Positions 12,521 to 24,912 are shown, counted from the first letter of the stretch. The stretch: 64,000 nt of DNA from Lindgomyces ingoldianus (GCF_010093535.1 NW_022985169.1:1454372-1518371); one strand, 5' to 3'. Translations and numbers: made by a program. The notes: generated by a model not told the origin, from the letters alone.

Positions 12521-14062
12521 ACATACACTACAGGCAAGTTGCTTACACGCCTAAGTTGTTTACTTTTGCTAAGACTCTACTAAACTACTTTTTTTTACAC
12601 TAATGCATTCCTAACAACACTACTTAAACGCGCTAAAAGAACATTAAATACAGCTTATACTCTAGACTTTTATATAAAATATAATACTTTTAAAGTAACA
12701 TACTATAGCTGTATATAAGGTTTTTTAAAAATAATAACGTACACTATAAACAAGTTGCTTACACACCTAAGTTACTTACTTTTACTAAGACCCTACTAAA
12801 CTACTCTTTTTATACTAATACAGTCTTAATAACACTACTTAGACATGCTAAAAAAAATGTTAGATATAGCTTATATTTTAAGCTTTTAAATAAAATAAAA
12901 CACTCTTAAAGCAACATGCTATAGCTATGTATAAGAGTTTTAAAAAATAATAAATAGCTAATACACTAAATAACTTTTATAAGCTAATTCTATAGCTAAC
13001 TTATAAAGGCTAAGTAATAATAAAAAGTAGGTAATTATTAAAACTATACTTAAGCGATATATGTAAGAATTTTTTTCTTAGATAGTATTTATAGCTAATA
13101 TAGCTAATTCTTTACACACTAAGTATAATTTAGGCTATATTAGCATAAACTAGCCTAGTATGTTTATAAAGTGTTATTTAAAGCTTAAAGTAAAGTTTTA
13201 TATGTAAGTATAGTTAATAAATATTTAGCTTATAATAAAGCTTATTTTACTAAAGTTATATATGTTATTATTTTAAATACTTTACTTAGCTTTAATATTC
13301 TTTATAAGGCTAAACTTACTTTAAATTACTTTAGAACTTTTATAAAAAGCTTTTTTATAGTTATACTATACTTAAATATTACTTTAAGCTTAAAATAACA
13401 CTTTCTAAACATACTAGGCTAGTTTATGCTAACATACCCTAGATTATGCTTAGCGTGTAAAGAATTAGCTATATTAGCTATAAATGCTATTTAAGAGGAA
13501 AATCCTTATGTATATAGCTTTAGTATAGTTTTAATAATTACCTACTTTTTATTATTACCTAGCTTTTATAAGTTAGCTATAGAATTAGCTTATAAAAGTT
13601 ATCTAGTGCTATAGTTATTTATTATTTTTTAAGAAACTTTATATATAGCTATAGCATGTTTCTTTAAAAAGTTTATATTTTATTTAAAAGCTTAAAGTAT
13701 AAGCTGTATCTAACATTTTTTTAGCATGTCTAAGTAGTGTTGTTAGAAATGCATTAGTGTAAAAAAAGTAGTTTAGTAAGGTTTTAGCAAAAGTAAGTAA
13801 CTTAGGTGTGTAAGCAACTTGCCTGTAAAGTATGTTATATTAGTTATTTATTATCTTTAAGAGACTTTATACATAGCTATAGCATGTTGCTTTAAGAGTG
13901 TTGCGTCTTATTTAAAAGCCTAGAGTATAAGCTATATCTAACATTTTTTAGCATATTTAAGTAGTGTTATTAAAAATGTATTAGTGTAAAAAGAGTATTT
14001 TAGTAGGGTCTTAGTAAAAGTAAGCAACTTAGGTGTGTAAGCAACTTGTCTGTAGTGTACGT
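12521..14062. mobile_element. Short foldback pogo derivative carrying a nested 1.1 kb foldback element
   Basis: The outer element starts ACATACACTACAGGC (12521) and ends with the inverted counterpart at 14062, with TA on both sides. Without the nested element (12737-13835) it is about 440 bp, made of two arms that are inverted copies of each other. Confidence 0.75.
12737..13835 (-). mobile_element. Foldback pogo-derived element, 1.1 kb, nested
   Basis: Starts ACGTACACTATA (12737), ends with the inverted counterpart at 13835, and is flanked by TA (12735-12736, 13836-13837). Two arms of about 450 bp are inverted repeats of each other around a centre of about 200 bp. The arms derive from the N-terminal half of a pogo transposase. 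Orientation is set by the centre, which matches the copies at 38344 and 61606. Confidence 0.82.
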
Positions 14063-14064
14063 TA

Positions 14065-14281
14065 TAGAGACTTAGAAACCTAAGAATTCTATTAATACTT
14101 ATAGGCCTTATATAAGAGGATATTAGAAAACTACTAAGCTAGCTAGGAGAAGAGGTGCAACTAAATACTTAGAGGAATAGGGGTACAGCAGGGGCTAGGG
14201 CAGAGTCGGGGCAGATACAAGGAACCTTTGGATATCAGTTTGTCAAGTAAACTTGAATGGAACGATTCATGCAAATCGTTA
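14065..14281 (-). repeat. Partial LTR of a Gypsy-type element, reversed
   Basis: The reverse complement begins TGTAACGATTTGCATGAA and is similar along its length to the Gypsy 1 LTR at 2831-3121. Its 3' end is cut where the foldback element inserted. No partner LTR is present in a matching orientation. Confidence 0.7.
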
Positions 14282-14407
14282 CAAGGAGAAGGTAGATGTA
14301 GTATTAACATAGGATAGAACACAATACTACACCTTACAGGAGTAAATAGTGCTATTATAGACTAGAATAAGGTGTGGATTTGGTAGGGTCTTAGCGGAGT
14401 GGCTAGC
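14282..14407. repeat. Remnant of a pogo-like element, left of the Copia insertion
   Basis: The last 30 bases (TAGGGTCTTAGCGGAGTGGC...) continue, across the Copia insertion, into 21565-21587 (CTAGCACACCTGTGAGGTACGT followed by TA). Together they reconstitute the right end of a pogo-like element, similar to 52960-53006. Confidence 0.65.
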
Positions 14408-14708
14408 TGTCAGATTTGCGCACCTACTGTCAAGACAGGAGGAACGCTTGACGAAAGCTGCTACATAGTACGAGCAATAAGCTTGAACAGTATGTTGCTG
14501 CAAATTGCAGCATTTTGCAGGCTAGTCGCGCATAGGGCAAGTGCGCGAGGGACTTAGATCAGCAAAACAAAAAGCTAAGCAACATAAGTAGAGCAGAAAA
14601 AGGATTAATAAATAAGAATAATTAATATAATTAATTAATTATTTTATATATTATATCTAAACCTATTATTTATCTTAAGAAGCCTAGAAATAGTGCTTTA
14701 ATCTAATA
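14408..14708 (+). repeat. Left (5') LTR of Copia element 1
   Basis: 301 bp direct repeat of 21264-21564, with strong RIP in its last 130 bp. Contains about three units of a TTGCTGCAA-type motif near 14500-14520 that is hugely expanded in the solo LTR at 33848-34318. Confidence 0.92.
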
Positions 14709-14829
14709 ATTAAGAGTCTTAGTGCCTCTATTAATACAAAATGGCCACCTAGCCTCCTTAAGACGCGACAGTCGTCCTTTGAGACCACACTGACTACAGA
14801 GCCTGGATGATGCAGCTGCAATTAAGATG

Positions 14830-17800
14830 TGTAGCGCACAGCATCTAGCCGCAAGTAGATTCTAAGTTAACTATCTAAATAATCTCTAAACTAAGAGCTC
14901 TAGAGATGCTACTAATAGCTAAGTTTTTACTAGCCTCTAACATTAAAACACCTACGCACATAAATAAGCTATTAATAAGCAGTATTAAAGCCTTTAAAGA
15001 AGCTATTAAATACTATAAGATTAAAGCTAACAAGTATAAAAGTAATAGACATAATTATAAAAAAAAGTAATTAAGCTTCTAATAAATTATTATCTTTATC
15101 TAGTTAATAGTTAGCCTGCATCTACAGCGTACATGCTGTTCTCTAGATTAACTACTTAGACAGTAGATTACAAACTTTAAAGCTATAGTAGGCGTTAATA
15201 ACTAATTTAAACAAGAACATGTGCGTAACTAATATAATGCATTCCTAAAGCTGCTAAGAAACATAAGCATATAGAACCTATAGCTAGTAGAGTATAATTA
15301 CGCTGCTATAGAAGTAGAGACATAAAATGTTCTAAAAACAACGCAGTTTAATGCTGTTATAAAAGACTTTTTAACTACTATAAATAAAGTTGCCTTTTAT
15401 TAGTCTACAACTTTTTAAGAAAGTAAATAGTTTACACTAGACATAAATTAAAAAGAAATAATAAAGCGCTTTTAAAAACATATAATGTTAAATTATCTAA
15501 TATATATAAGAAAGTATAAAGCTGCCTTTATAATAAATAACTTATTATACTTTACTAAAAGTAGAAAGACTACCTAGAGCATAAATAAAGACACCTATAG
15601 TGTAAAAGTTATAATGTTAAGAAAATAAAGTAGACCTTAATATTAATATTATTAAAAAGATAATAAAAAGTTATTTTTAAGCTAAAAACCTACTAAAACA
15701 AGAGGCACTAAATGTCCTACATGCAGACACATCTATGCACTAAAGGACTGCTTCTATGTCTATCTAGACAGAGCACTAGACTAGTAGATGCTAAATAAGA
15801 GAGTTAAAAAGCTTATAGCATTAAAGCGTAAGCATAACTTAAAAATTTAAGGCCTACTAAAAGAGCAGTGTAGACATAATTTAAAGATACTAATTCTAAA
15901 AAGTTTACATACACTTATACTAAAGATACAAGAAAACTAACTTAAAAGCTAGAAAGTATTAAAAGTTAAGGCAGCTGCATTACTAGCTATAGTTAATTTA
16001 AACTAAAATAAATATTTACTAAAAAAATTATTTATCCTTAACTTAGGCTTAACATGCTACATTATAAATAATTCTAATTAGATCTACAACTATTGTTTAC
16101 TAACACTAAAAAACTTTATCTAGTCTAAAAACTCTTATATATAGATTTAAAGCTATAGATTAATTACACTAAGCCTAAAAAGTAAGCATAGAACACACAG
16201 TTAAGCATACAGTCTTGTACTATATAACGCTGCACTGTGCTTAGACCTGCTGTGCAACTTAGTCTTGTTCTGCCTACTGCAACAGAAAGGAATCTAGTAG
16301 GACACATAAGCAGAGCTAACTGCTTTAAAAGCCCTAGATAGGATAATAATTAGAGATCTTATAAAAATCTATAGCTAATAAGTGTTAGAGTACTATCTAC
16401 TATAAAAGGGCTTATATTATACACACATAATTAACATAAAAACTAAATGTAGTCTATAAAAGGTATCTACAAAGCTATAGCATAAGCGTCTTAGACACCT
16501 TAGACTAGCTACACTTTAACACCTTATATAGTAAGCTAAGGGGGTGTAAATTAAAGAAATTACAACAGTCTAATGTAACTTATGTAGCAGAGCTAAGATA
16601 TAATAATAAATTAGCTGTGCACTATAAATTAGCAACAGCAGACCTAGTAAAAGACTGTTAATTAATTTCTATGCATATAAAGCATAAAGCATTATAAAAA
16701 AGTAGAGTTAAATGCTAATTACTAATAAGTATTTTAGCCTCTAGTAGAACCTTTACTTTAAAAATAATAAGCTTGCTAAATTAATTATTAAAGCTTTTAT
16801 AATCTTTATCCTCTTTTTAAAGAACTATTATAACATTACTATAAAAGTTATTAAAGCTAATAATAAGATTATAATAGTAAAACTAGAGGTAAAACGCTAG
16901 CTAGCATTACATAAAATAACTATTAAGCCTTTAGCACTAGATACATAAGCCTAGAACAGAGAAGCTAAACGCTTAAAGGGTGTAAACAAGAAGAAGTTAT
17001 AAGCTATACAACTAAATGCTAACCTACTATAGAATGTATAGCTATACATTACTAGAGCTAGCGTATACCTATATAATTAGACGCTAAACTATGCTAATAA
17101 CTAGAAGACACTATATAAGATCTTCTTTACATAAGCAGCTCTAAATAATAAAGTTATTATGTTAATTTAAAAGCTAAGCTTTACACATCTAAAAGCCTAT
17201 AGCTATAAAGCATTTATAATAACTAATAACACATATTAGAATAAATTTAAGCTACAGAGGCTAGACCTAAAGGCATAGATTAGATATCTAGTTAAGTACT
17301 AATTATTAAACATCTACTATGTATAGATACTACTACTAGTAAAAGTAATTTATACATGTAATGTTATTTTTAATAAACACTTAATCTTTAGCAGTAAGCC
17401 TAAAGACCTAATAGATAACCTTATACACAACACTATAAAGAAAATTACTATATATATTAGAATAATTAAGCTTCTAACACTTAGTTATTAGCTAGAGATA
17501 GAGTTATTTTATAAAGACAACACTATAGATAATACATTAAATTTTAATAAAGTAGACCTACTAGGCTACTATTAAGAAAGAAAGATTAGAGATAACTATC
17601 TATTTTCTCTAAATACTCTGCTACCTGCAGCATTACTTATGTAGTTAATAGCTAGAGCAGCACTAAAGCTAAGCTAAATAAAGTTGTTAAAGACTGTACT
17701 ATAAGCTACAGCCTTTATAGCTAGCATAAGATCTAGAAGTGTAGAAAAGCATAGCAGTAAGACGCTAAATAAAGTAGCATTAATAAGAATACTATCTAAA

Positions 17801-20800
17801 AGAAAAACACCTTATAGAAGCTAGCTGCTACCTCTGCTATTAACTTAAAAGCAACTAGAGGAGCACCCTCTACATAAGATGTTTAAAGCAGCAGAAAGAA
17901 CGCACTTAGACAGTTATTAGATAATAAAATCCTAGACAGAGGTCTAGATAAAGCTAATTAAGGCAGCTAGACAGCAGATCCTAGATTATATGTAGGTGTA
18001 CACTTACAAGCTAGACAAGCACTATAGATTATAAAGATATAAGACGCAACTAGTAGTCTGCAGTAATTAATAGAGAAACATTACTACATAAGACACCTAT
18101 GCTGCCACCCTAGCAGGACGCTTATTTTAAATGCTAATAGTAATATCTGCACGCTTTAACCTAGAGCTTAAACAATATAATGTAACTAACGCGTTTATAC
18201 ATGCAGCAATTAACTGCAATATCTACATGCAGATGCTAAGAGGCTATTAGAAACTAGGTACAATATTAAAGCTTTAAAAAGTACTATATAGCTTATAAAT
18301 TTCTTCTCTACTCTAGTAACACTATTTTATAACAACTTTTAAAGGCCTTAGGTTTTTAGCTGTCTTACATAAACTCTGCTGCATAACTAAAGCTAGAATA
18401 TTTGTCTTCTTCTACGTAGACAACCTTATTGTTGCGTACAAGAAAGGCTCTAAAGCAGATGCACAGCGTGTAGTAGACTAGTTATAAGAGAAGTATACTC
18501 TAATAAGAGGCAAGAACCTATAATAGTTTCTAGGAGTTAAGATTATTAAAGATTAACAGCAATAAATAATTTAGCTGTCACAGGCCTTATATATTAATAA
18601 GATAGCTAGGCTAGCTAATAAAAAGAACCTGCAGCATGCTACACCTATAAGTAGAATTAAACTTATGCTGCAATCTAGTTTTGTAACCTTATTAGAAGTA
18701 AATTAATATTAGCAGAAGATTAGATCTCTGCTCTTTACAGCAGTTACTACAAGACTAGATATTGCTTTTGCTACATCACGCCTTGCACAGTTTCTCACAA
18801 ATCCCGCATCTAACTATTAGGATGCAGCCGATTAAGTCATCCTGTACCTACATGCGACACAGACGTACGCACTCTAATTAGAAGGAGAAGACTACCTTAT
18901 AGTAGCAAGCAATACATTATTTATAGACAATACACTAAATAAAAAGAGCTCTTAGGGCTATGTTATTTAACTATTTAGCAGATAGATTGCATAGCAAGTA
19001 AATAAATAAGATACAGTTATAACATTAACAACAGAAGCAGAATTACTTACACTGTTCTAAGTTGCTAAGGAAGCTATGTTTATAAGAATACTTCTTAATT
19101 AGCGGAGCTTGCTCTGCTTCTTTCTGTGGACTTTAGTTTTCTTTAGTTAGGGCTTAGCAGCTAAGAATTACTGCTTTTAGCCTTTTTAAGCTCACGTAAG
19201 CATAAAAACAGCAGATCCTTAGATAATTATTTCCTGCGCAAAAACTAAAACCTTGCTGCGCGTGTTGTCTAATACCTGTCTAATACCTCCTGCTACAACC
19301 TATAACATAGTACCTCTGCTATTTAACGCTAATAAACCTCCCCTACTCTGCAATAATTATTATCACCCTATAGATCTACAGAGAGACAGGACGTTTCTCT
19401 AATAAAAAGTTTAATGTGCGCCCTACAATACACAAATTTAGGCAAGGAAGCGCCCTACCTAGGGCAGCCCTATACCTCTACTGCTAGCTAAGAGGCGCGC
19501 TCTTACTAATATCACATATGTCACAAATAACAGACTACAACCCTATATCCTGCTGTTGTCTCCTCTAGTACCCCTATGTTGTTATTGTTCTACGCTATTA
19601 GACTAGGCAAATAACATGTTTAAAGAAAATAACAAGTAAAAGACTTTATGTTAAAAGTGTTACTAATTAAAAAGTAAAGTTAATATTTATACTATAAATA
19701 AAAAACTAGCACATGTATTGCCTTTTATAAACTTTAGCCTATTAAGCTCCCTTTTTTATAACATTTTTACACAACAGACGCCTTAATAATCTCCTTAATA
19801 TAAAATCTTTAGCCTATTAAGCAACCTCTCTAATATACTACTTGTGCTATTTACTTTAATTAGTTTAAGTACATAATGTACTTAGAAGCTACTGTTAACA
19901 TAGAAAAGGTTTTAGTCTACACCCTCTTAGTTACAGAGAGCAGGTATAAATAAAAACAACCTTAGTAATAGTTTAGATAAGGACATTAACATAAATATCT
20001 TTTTAAACGCTAAGCGCTGTGTGTATAATTTTCTATCTGCGCCTGTACTTATAAATTTTAATAATGTTAAATTCCTTAAAGACTAGGCTATACTAGAAGT
20101 TAATAAAGGCTATATTAACAACTTCTATAAGGGTCTACTTAATATTAAGTTAGATACATGCACTACCTATAATTAAAAGTAGTTTAACATAGGATTAAAT
20201 TAATAAAGTACTTGCAAGGAGTGCGCTACTAATTTACTTAAATATAAACATAAGAAGGAATTTATTCTACTTTAGAAAAATGTAAATAACTTTAATTCTA
20301 GCCTTTTACTAAACTTTTCTAAGTTAACTACTACTAAAGAGTAACTACTAGCATGTGTACATGTTAATATAATAAACCTCTCTGCTAGAGTAAGTAGGCA
20401 CTTTGTGCATTATAAATAACTACTAAGTCCTTTATTATAACTTTAATAAAATGTAAGTGCTAATGTATTAGTATTAGATAAGGTATTAGACTTATTAATT
20501 TATAAGCACTTAGCTAGCTGCTATCTATAGCAAGCGCATTACTATCTAGGCTTAAGATGTGCAGCTTGTTATTTGCATTACTTAGGATTTTAGCTAGTAC
20601 TTTAACTTTGCTAATAAGTACTTGTGTAGACAGACCTACTAAGAGGTGTTCTCTTACATAGCATTTATAGGTATATAGGTCTTTGTGTAGAATTTATAGG
20701 AATATAGTTTATAGGTTTTAGTCTGTAGACTACTTTTTATTGTCTGCTCTGCTTATAGTCTTCTTCTATAGGCTTCTTCTAATGCAGTCTTCTTCTCTAG

Positions 20801-21200
20801 AAAGAGTTTAATAAGTGACTTAAAACAAGCTCCGCTTATGCATTCATTTATAAACTGTTATAGTATGTTAAACTATAGGTTAAGCTACCTAATTTAACTA
20901 TTATAATCTAGTGCAACAACAAGCAGATAATCTAACTAGTAAACAAAGAGATATCTTAACTTTAAACTAAGCTCTAACATGTCAACATCTATAACCACTA
21001 GCTCTAACAGGAAGTCTCTTGACAAATGATTAAGGTTGTCTATGTCCCCTCTAGCAAGATGCTTGCAGACAGACTTACTAAAGCGCTTCTAGTTAGCAAA
21101 TAGCCAAGCTTTCTTCAGCAAATTTGGCTAGTTAACGTCAGGGAGAGGATAGTCAGTCAGGAAGCGGATATGGAAGAGATTAAAGCAAGAATGGAAGCCC
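14830..21200 (+). pseudogene. Degenerate Copia 1 Gag-Pol polyprotein
   Basis: Readable across almost its whole length if TAG/TAA are taken as mutated Gln or Trp codons. A Gag zinc knuckle (CPTCRHIYALKDCF) lies near 15716-15760. The protease site appears as a decayed D-S-G/T motif near 16030-16060. A GAG-pre-integrase signature (HKRLRHLRL) lies near 16480. Reverse transcriptase has its active site YVDD read as YVDN at 18413-18424. A DAAD..ILYLHATQTY motif lies near 18820-18870, and RNase H begins at about 18960 and continues after the insertion at about 20840-21110. The GAC-to-AAC change in the active site and dozens of stops make it inactive. Confidence 0.87.
19101..20836 (+). mobile_element. 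Helitron-like fragment with 11-bp inverted ends, inserted in the Copia RNase H region
   Basis: The segment interrupts the Copia reading frame and is bounded by AGCGGAGCTTG (19101-19111) and its exact inverse CAAGCTCCGCT (20826-20836). Its interior at about 20100-20480 reads, through RIP stops, like the cysteine-containing region upstream of Helitron/Pif1-type helicases in fungi (DUF6570-like): CTTY near 20160, CKECATN near 20220, then LTTTKE.LLACVHV near 20325. A T on each side would fit Helentron insertion between two T. Alternatively, ends of GCGGAGCTTG would leave a TTA duplication as in Harbinger elements. The insertion is clear; the class is inferred. Confidence 0.55.
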
Positions 21201-21263
21201 TGGAAGCATACTAAGGTTGCGCAATCAGGAACCAGCTTAAAGCATGTCCAAGCTGAGGGGGTG

Positions 21264-21564
21264 TGTCAGATTTGCGCACCTACTGTTAAGACAGGAGGAA
21301 CGCTTGACAAAAGCTGCTACATAGTACAAGCAATAAGCTTAAACAGTATGTTGCTGCAAATTGCAGCATTTTGCAGGCTAGTCGCGCATAGGGCAAGTGC
21401 GCGAGGGACTCAGATCAGCAAAACAAAAAGCTGAGCAACACAAGTAGAGCAGAAAAAGGATTAATAAATAAGGACAATTAATACAATTAATTAATCATCC
21501 CATACATCATATCCAAACCCATCATTCATCTCAGGAAGCCCAGAAACAGTGCTTCAATCTGACA
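21264..21564 (+). repeat. Right (3') LTR of Copia element 1
   Basis: 301 bp direct repeat of 14408-14708 that is almost free of RIP, especially over its last 90 bp facing the NUF2 gene. Confidence 0.93.
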
Positions 21565-21587
21565 CTAGCACACCTGTGAGGTACGTT
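21565..21587. repeat. Right terminus of the pogo-like remnant
   Basis: Begins with the CTAGC duplication and ends GAGGTACGT, followed by TA. It marks the exact edge between the repeat compartment and the NUF2 island. Confidence 0.65.
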
Positions 21588-21900
21588 ATTTGAAAGGTTT
21601 AGCTAGTTAAAGGGGCTTGGTGCCTGCTGGCATGCAAGATAGTATTTCTACCTTAGATACGACTACACAGTGGCCAAGCGTCGACGGAAGTATAAATTCA
21701 TCTCTATTACGATTCCCGTTGCCATGCACCACATCAAATGTTCGCATCACCCTGCGGCGTTCATATGGTCTGTGCGCACAGAGCAACGACTTGTTTTGGT
21801 TCCTCGGTAAGATAAACAAGGACCCGCACCATCCATCGCGACTCACCAACGACCCTCTGCACCCCCCCTAAACTCTCTACATCCATATAGCACCGCCGGC
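21588..21900 (+). promoter_or_regulatory. Intergenic region upstream of NUF2
   Basis: About 310 bp of normal composition between the transposon remnant and the NUF2 ATG; it must contain the promoter and 5' leader. Short open frames on both strands here show no coding signature. No specific element is identified. Confidence 0.5.
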
Positions 21901-23503
21901 ATGTCTTTCAATCCGCGCATGAGCGCCGCGCCGCGTGCTGCCTCCTCAAACCCGCGCGGTCGCCAGCAGGACGAGAGTGACGCCTTCATGACGCTAGTAC
22001 GCACATGGCCCTATTCCCTCCAAACAACCCTTCTGACTGACCCATTCATAGCCCGACTCCGAAATAGCTGGCTGCATCACCGACATTGGCATCCACATGA
22101 CCGTCGCAGATCTTCAGAAGCCGAATCCCCAGCAGATCCAGAAGATATTTGAATGGCTGGCCGAGATCCTGTTGAACACGTCGCGTGAATCTGTTGCGCC
22201 GGCGATGAAGGCTGCTTCGGAAGACATCTGTGGGCCGGATGCAGATCGTATTTTTACGAATGATACGAGGGATCTTATGGGCTTCTTTGTGGTCATGAGG
22301 AGACTACTTCGGGAGGTAAGGATCTATCCTTTCCTTCTTTCCTTTCATCCTCGTTCATCCTGAAGATGTGTTAGACAATATTTGCTAACAGTGCTTAGTG
22401 CGGCATCCATGACTTCACCTTCCAAGATCTCTACAAGCCCACCCACCAGCGTCTTGTTAAAATATTCTCCTACATGATTAACTTCATCCGCTTCCGCGAA
22501 TCACAAACGTCCGCCATCGACGAGCACTTCAACAAAGCCGAACGCACGAAACTACGAATCGAACAACTCTACCACGATAACCAGGCCAAGGAGATGCAGC
22601 TCGCCGGGCTCGAGCGCAATCGTCTCGCAACTCAGCGACTCATGCAGGAGAAAGAGAAGCGCAACAATGAGTTGAAGAACCGATTGCTGGAGCTGAAGAA
22701 GGGCCAAGAGGCTGTGGCAGAGAAGTTAGAGCGCGCGAGGGAAGAGCAAAATAGACTAAAGGCGCTATTGCAGCAGAAAGTGGAACAGAAGGAGATTGTG
22801 CAAAGAGATGTCACGAAGTTGAAGCCGTACACGCAACAGTCTCCTACCGCACTCGAAGAGTCTCTGCGTGATTTGAACGACAGGCTTATGGGGGACAAGA
22901 TGCAAATCGACTCTTTAGATCGCCGGGCCCGAGCCCTGCAGACTTCAACAGACTCCTTCACAGTTGTGGCGGCTGATGTCACAGCCTGCACCCGTCTCCT
23001 TACAGATGTCCAAGCCGATCTATCGAAAGAAGAGGAGGAATTGGCAAAAGCAATAAGACACAAAGATGCGCTTTCAGAACGCAGCAACAACGTCCGTGAT
23101 GTCGAACGCCAGGAACGACTGCTCCAGAAACAGCTTGGCAATGTGAATGCCCGGACTGAAAAACTCCGCAACAAAGCCGACGAAGAGGCAGATCGGGCAA
23201 AGAGGCGCATGGAAGAGCTGCGCGAGACTCATGCTAAGTTGGCAGAGGAGAGGGCTGAGAAAGGCCGAGAGATGGAGAGACGGCGTGTTAGAATTGAGCA
23301 AACGGAAAAGAAGGTATGCTTAACCTGGATTCTTCGCTGGCATTTGAGTCTGTGCATGCATGGAAGGATGAAAAGCTAACGGGAAGCAGATGGCTGAGCT
23401 CAAGGATAATATCGAAAACGAAGTCCATGCTGCGCATGATGAGTATATCAAGATGGAGAGTCATATTAAGCTGTATATTACAGAGATGGAACAGAGTATT
23501 TAG
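21901..23503 (+). CDS. NUF2: NUF2, kinetochore NDC80-complex subunit
   Basis: Subunit of the NDC80 complex, which couples kinetochores to spindle microtubules; Nuf2 pairs with Ndc80 through its CH-like head and coiled coil. Four exons resolve cleanly: 21901-21996, 22052-22315, 22399-23313 and 23390-23503, with introns of 55, 83 and 76 bp, all GT-AG. Their sum is 1389 bp, giving 462 residues, the usual length. The N-terminal head includes [14 protein letters not shown] (across intron 1) and a [24 protein letters not shown] segment. [14 protein letters not shown] crosses intron 2. From about residue 135 on it is a long charged coiled coil ([19 protein letters not shown] and onward), ending [11 protein letters not shown]. 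The start is the first ATG in frame, MSFNPRM, typical of filamentous-fungal Nuf2. The gene appears intact and has no RIP-type stops although transposon termini begin about 310 bp upstream. Confidence 0.95.
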
Positions 23504-23842
23504 ACTTGGGAATCGGGCTCGGGTTGGGATTTGTTTCCGAGATTGATACCCAGACTTTGGTGTAGCATGATTGTGAGTGTGGTAAATGGCGTTTTGGTTG
23601 CTTTTTTCAACGAATGCCTAGATGGCCAAGTGGCTTATGTCTTGGCACTAGGAGAGGTAGGCCCAGCTAGCAGCTGTGTTTTGAACGCTCTCCATCAATC
23701 ACCTCCGTGTCTATGCCGTCACCGCTCTAGCTAGGTCTGAATATAAACGCAATAGCCACCTCACTTCCCTCATGGGGCCGCTAGGGACTAGAGCCCATGA
23801 TCCCATTGCTCCTAATACTTTTAGCCTAATCTATAATCCTAC
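23504..23842. other. NUF2 downstream region
   Basis: Probable 3' UTR and spacer. No gene or repeat recognised. Confidence 0.5.
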
Positions 23843-24563
23843 AGCTCTGAGGATGAGGATGAGGTCTTTGGGACCCCACTGAACCGACTGGCGAGCAATA
23901 GAAAGTCTCCTGAATAGCGCACGGGTGTACAAGGAGCCATCAGTGGCGAGGTACTAACTACTAGTTCACAGTAGAGCTTCCAAACAGCCCTATATCGGTA
24001 GCCATTCACTCCTCCGCCCCCTAGGCGCCTCAAACATATTTGGAAGGTGAGTTTTCTACTCCTTCACTCACTGAGCGCGTCTCTAATCAGGCTCCTGCTC
24101 TGACTGAGCTTCAGCAACTAATAGGTCAGGTTCAATTAGGCTGGGACGCATCCGAAGCACATTCTGGATGGTTTGGGTGATTGGGGAAGAGGTCTACTGT
24201 GGGCACAGGACGGATTTGATGACATTAGGACCCCTAATATCCTGTTTGCACATTAATGGGATAGTCTGTTAGTAGTATTATGAGCCTGAGAGCTCTCTAC
24301 GATGAGTTGCCTAATTAACTATGGGTTTGGCGTGCCACAATTCTATGTTAATCATATTGCTCCATGGACCCTTGGTCCATAATATATGATTTCTCTCATA
24401 ATGCATGCCCCTTGCAAGGCTAAAACGAGGCTACAACTACAATGAAATTTGATAGCGAATAGATGACTTTTAGGAGATACCACTTCGCCGTGAAGCGCTA
24501 AGAACCAGTCTCGGTGAATTGCTCTAGATTTGGACTGGAAGATTTGATAGAGAACTTTATATA
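23843..24563 (+). pseudogene. Decayed coding-like stretch, unknown family
   Basis: One reading frame runs from 23843 through a possible 44 bp intron (24047-24090, GTGAGT...TCTAATCAG) to about 24563 and keeps protein-like composition (EDEDEVFGTPLNRLASNRK; SLRALYDELPN near 24283; YDFSHNACPLQG near 24390; SRFGLEDLIENF near 24530). It is broken by about 13 stops, most of them TAA/TAG where a C-to-T change in CAA/CAG or a G-to-A change in TGG would give Gln or Trp. I do not recognise the protein. The alternative is chance open sequence; the consistent phase across the intron argues against that, weakly. Confidence 0.35.
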
Positions 24564-24698
24564 AGCTCACTCGCCACTGCCAACTAGACTCTAGTTTGCC
24601 TTACTCCTCCACCAAGCCTCATACATGAGAGCCTATCCACCTACCATTTCAAGCACTAGTTGCGGTCGCCCGTCTATTCCAAACTCTAAGACTATGTA

Positions 24699-24912
24699 AC
24701 GTCCACCACAGGCAAGTTGCTCACACACGTAAGTTACTTACTTTTACTACTAATATATTTCTAATAACACTACTTAGATATGTTTAAAGAATGTTAGATA
24801 TAGCTTATATTTTAAGCTTTTAAATAAAATATAATACTTTTTAAGTAACATATTACAGCTATTTATAAAGTCTTTTAAAAAATAATAAATAACTAACATA
24901 CTACATAACTTT
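24699..24912 (+). mobile_element. Truncated foldback pogo element (left arm only)
   Basis: Begins ACGTCCACCACAGGCAAG after TA (24697-24698) and matches the left arm of the 25176 copy for about 215 bp before losing similarity. Confidence 0.7.

Larger units (their letters stand above)
14408..21564 (+). mobile_element. Copia (Ty1) LTR retrotransposon, RIP-inactivated
   Basis: A 7157 bp element with 301 bp LTRs (14408-14708, 21264-21564) that start TGTCAGATTTG and end AATCTGACA (AATCTAATA on the left). It has the 5 bp target duplication CTAGC (14403-14407, 21565-21569). A polypurine tract (GCTGAGGGGGTG) precedes the right LTR. Integrase lies upstream of reverse transcriptase, the Copia order. 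About 1.7 kb of its length is a secondary insertion (19101-20836). Confidence 0.93.

Noticed and set aside
22632..23210. 192-residue open frame antisense to NUF2
   Set aside because: Mirror of the Lys/Glu-rich coiled-coil coding sequence; no independent signature.
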